A DNA stretch of 64,000 nucleotides from Candidatus Manganitrophus sp. (GTDB lineage Bacteria; Nitrospirota; Nitrospiria; SBBL01; Manganitrophaceae), in NCBI GenBank assembly GCA_028865235.1, contig CP114561.1, positions 3,120,001 to 3,184,000 on the forward strand, given 5' to 3'. The notes beneath the pieces are model-generated. The model searched no databases and had not been told where the DNA came from. It worked only from the letters and a program-made list of their open reading frames with translations. Both the position numbers and the translations under genes were made by a program. Of the stretch, positions 63,269 to 64,000 are shown in pieces (the stretch's first letter is position 1; every line of letters begins with the position of its first letter).

Positions 63269-64000
63269 ATGCCATTGACCTTTCCGGTGGTCGCCCTGTT
63301 GTTGCTGATCTTTTTCATCCTGATCAACGGCGTGAGAATTCTCAAGGAGTACGAACGGGCGGTCGTCTTTCGTCTGGGACGGTACTCGAAAGAGGGGGCC
63401 CTCTACGGCGGGAACGGGCCGGGGCTGATCATCTTGATCCCCTTTTTGGATAAAATGGAGCGGGTCAGCCTTCGAACCGTGACGATGGATGTTCCGGCGC
63501 AGGATATCATCACCCGGGACAACGTTTCGGTGAAGGTGAACGCCGTGATCTATTTCCGCGTGGTCGATGCGCCGAAGGCGATCCTGGAGGTGGAGAATTT
63601 CCTTTATGCCACCTCTCAAATTTCTCAGACGACGCTGCGGAGCGTCCTCGGTCAGAGCCAGCTGGACGACCTTCTTTCCAAACGGGAAGAGATCAACGCA
63701 CAACTGCAGGTGGTCATCGATCAGCAGACGGAACCGTGGGGGATCAAGGTGTCGACGGTGGAGGTCAAGAACGCCGATCTTCCCCAGGAGATGCTCCGAG
63801 CCATTGCGCGGCAGGCCGAGGCGGAGCGGGAGCGGCGAGCCAAGGTGATCCATGCCCAAGGAGAGTTTGAAGCGGCGCAGAAACTGGCGGATGCGGCCCG
63901 AATCATCAGCACAGAGCCGGCCACCCTGCAGCTTCGCTATTTGCAGACATTAACCGAGATCGCCGCGGAGAAAAACTCGACGATTCTCTTCCCGGTCCCG
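63269..64000 (+). CDS. Slipin/stomatin-like SPFH protein (cut by window end)
   Basis: At least 244 residues to the window end. The start ATG at 63269 follows AAGGAGGATG. N-terminal membrane anchor ([17 protein letters not shown]), then the SPFH/band-7 domain with slipin landmarks: [41 protein letters not shown] [18 protein letters not shown], and a coiled coil rich in Ala/Glu ([18 protein letters not shown]). It forms detergent-resistant oligomers with NfeD. The gene runs off the end in frame. Confidence 0.93.
   Translation, partial: MPLTFPVVALLLLIFFILINGVRILKEYERAVVFRLGRYSKEGALYGGNGPGLIILIPFLDKMERVSLRTVTMDVPAQDIITRDNVSVKVNAVIYFRVVDAPKAILEVENFLYATSQISQTTLRSVLGQSQLDDLLSKREEINAQLQVVIDQQTEPWGIKVSTVEVKNADLPQEMLRAIARQAEAERERRAKVIHAQGEFEAAQKLADAARIISTEPATLQLRYLQTLTEIAAEKNSTILFPVP

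Noticed and set aside
1..64000. tRNA, rRNA, tmRNA or CRISPR array
   Set aside because: No cloverleaf-like GTTCGA-containing segments with proper arms and no regularly spaced direct repeats were found by reading; a covariance-model scan would be decisive.

Overview
The window is a chromosomal segment of a diderm (Gram-negative) bacterium. Outer-membrane logic is everywhere: a TolC-type channel with a MacAB-like pump, a LolA-like protein, several lipoprotein signal peptides, ExbB/ExbD/TonB with a TonB-dependent receptor, and MscL. Composition is GC-rich, genes are densely packed on both strands, and two-component signalling is abundant. The gene mix (HD-GYP and 7TM sensor kinases, NtrC-type regulators, PilB-like ATPase, Lhr helicase, KamA, and a short intergenic element with TTGAGCAGCCTG-like ends) is reminiscent of Nitrospirota genomes. 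That placement is an impression from memory and is only weakly supported. No tRNA, rRNA or CRISPR array was seen.

Layout. 1-8.4 kb (mostly minus): a GAF-domain signalling protein, then a dispersed macrolide-type export system (permease, ATPase, adaptor, outer-membrane channel) interrupted by a convergent lipoprotein gene, and a LolA-like protein. 8.6-10.4 kb (plus): small membrane protein, Sm-like mini-protein and M50 peptidase, closed by a MITE-like repeat. 10.6-15.5 kb (minus): an operon of response regulator/HD-GYP, 7TM-GAF histidine kinase and an acyl-ACP-reductase-like Rossmann protein. 15.9-27.6 kb: SuhB, a MATE pump, an FG-GAP lipoprotein, MscL with a zinc-ribbon tail, a DUF481 barrel, a HAMP kinase with an NtrC-type regulator, UspA, TerC/Alx and HIT proteins. 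27.7-30.6 kb: a UvrD-type helicase with a C-terminal PD-(D/E)XK nuclease. 31.1-38.1 kb is a rearranged accessory patch: two relics of the 3' end of an alcohol dehydrogenase whose intact copy is at 35.2 kb, a half attC-like sequence, an orphan lipoprotein gene, a hybrid response regulator-kinase, RmuC and a truncated ORF6N gene. 38.1-42.8 kb: GDPD, an ATP-grasp-like protein, glutaredoxin, KamA, Dcd and a release-factor-like protein. 42.9-50 kb (minus): a PilB-like ATPase between two zinc-ribbon proteins, then a large Lhr helicase. 50.2-58.2 kb: a gluzincin-like lipoprotein, a DUF5519 protein, then an iron/siderophore locus (Fur-like operator, Com-like zinc ribbon, exbB-exbD-tonB, Fiu/PiuA-like receptor, PiuC-like dioxygenase, PepSY-TM reductase). 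58.3-64 kb: QueD, a pteridine-reductase-like SDR, QueC, a membrane-anchored protein with a JAMM motif, ribosomal protein L9, NfeD and a slipin.

A striking global feature is that at least eleven conserved genes are split by a single-base frameshift, usually in or beside a homopolymer. In each case two overlapping frames join into one normal-length family member. This looks much more like residual indel error in a long-read assembly than biological decay, so I annotate these as single genes and give the position of each shift.

The most interesting leads are: (i) a promoter with an embedded Fur-type operator followed about 60 nt later by a strong terminator, a possible iron-responsive small RNA or attenuator ahead of the siderophore locus; (ii) a membrane-anchored protein with an exact HxHx7SxxD motif overlapping queC; (iii) the dehydrogenase relics bracketing a possible integron-cassette-like lipoprotein gene; (iv) an isolated PilB-like ATPase flanked by zinc-ribbon proteins, one ending in a FliM-like peptide.
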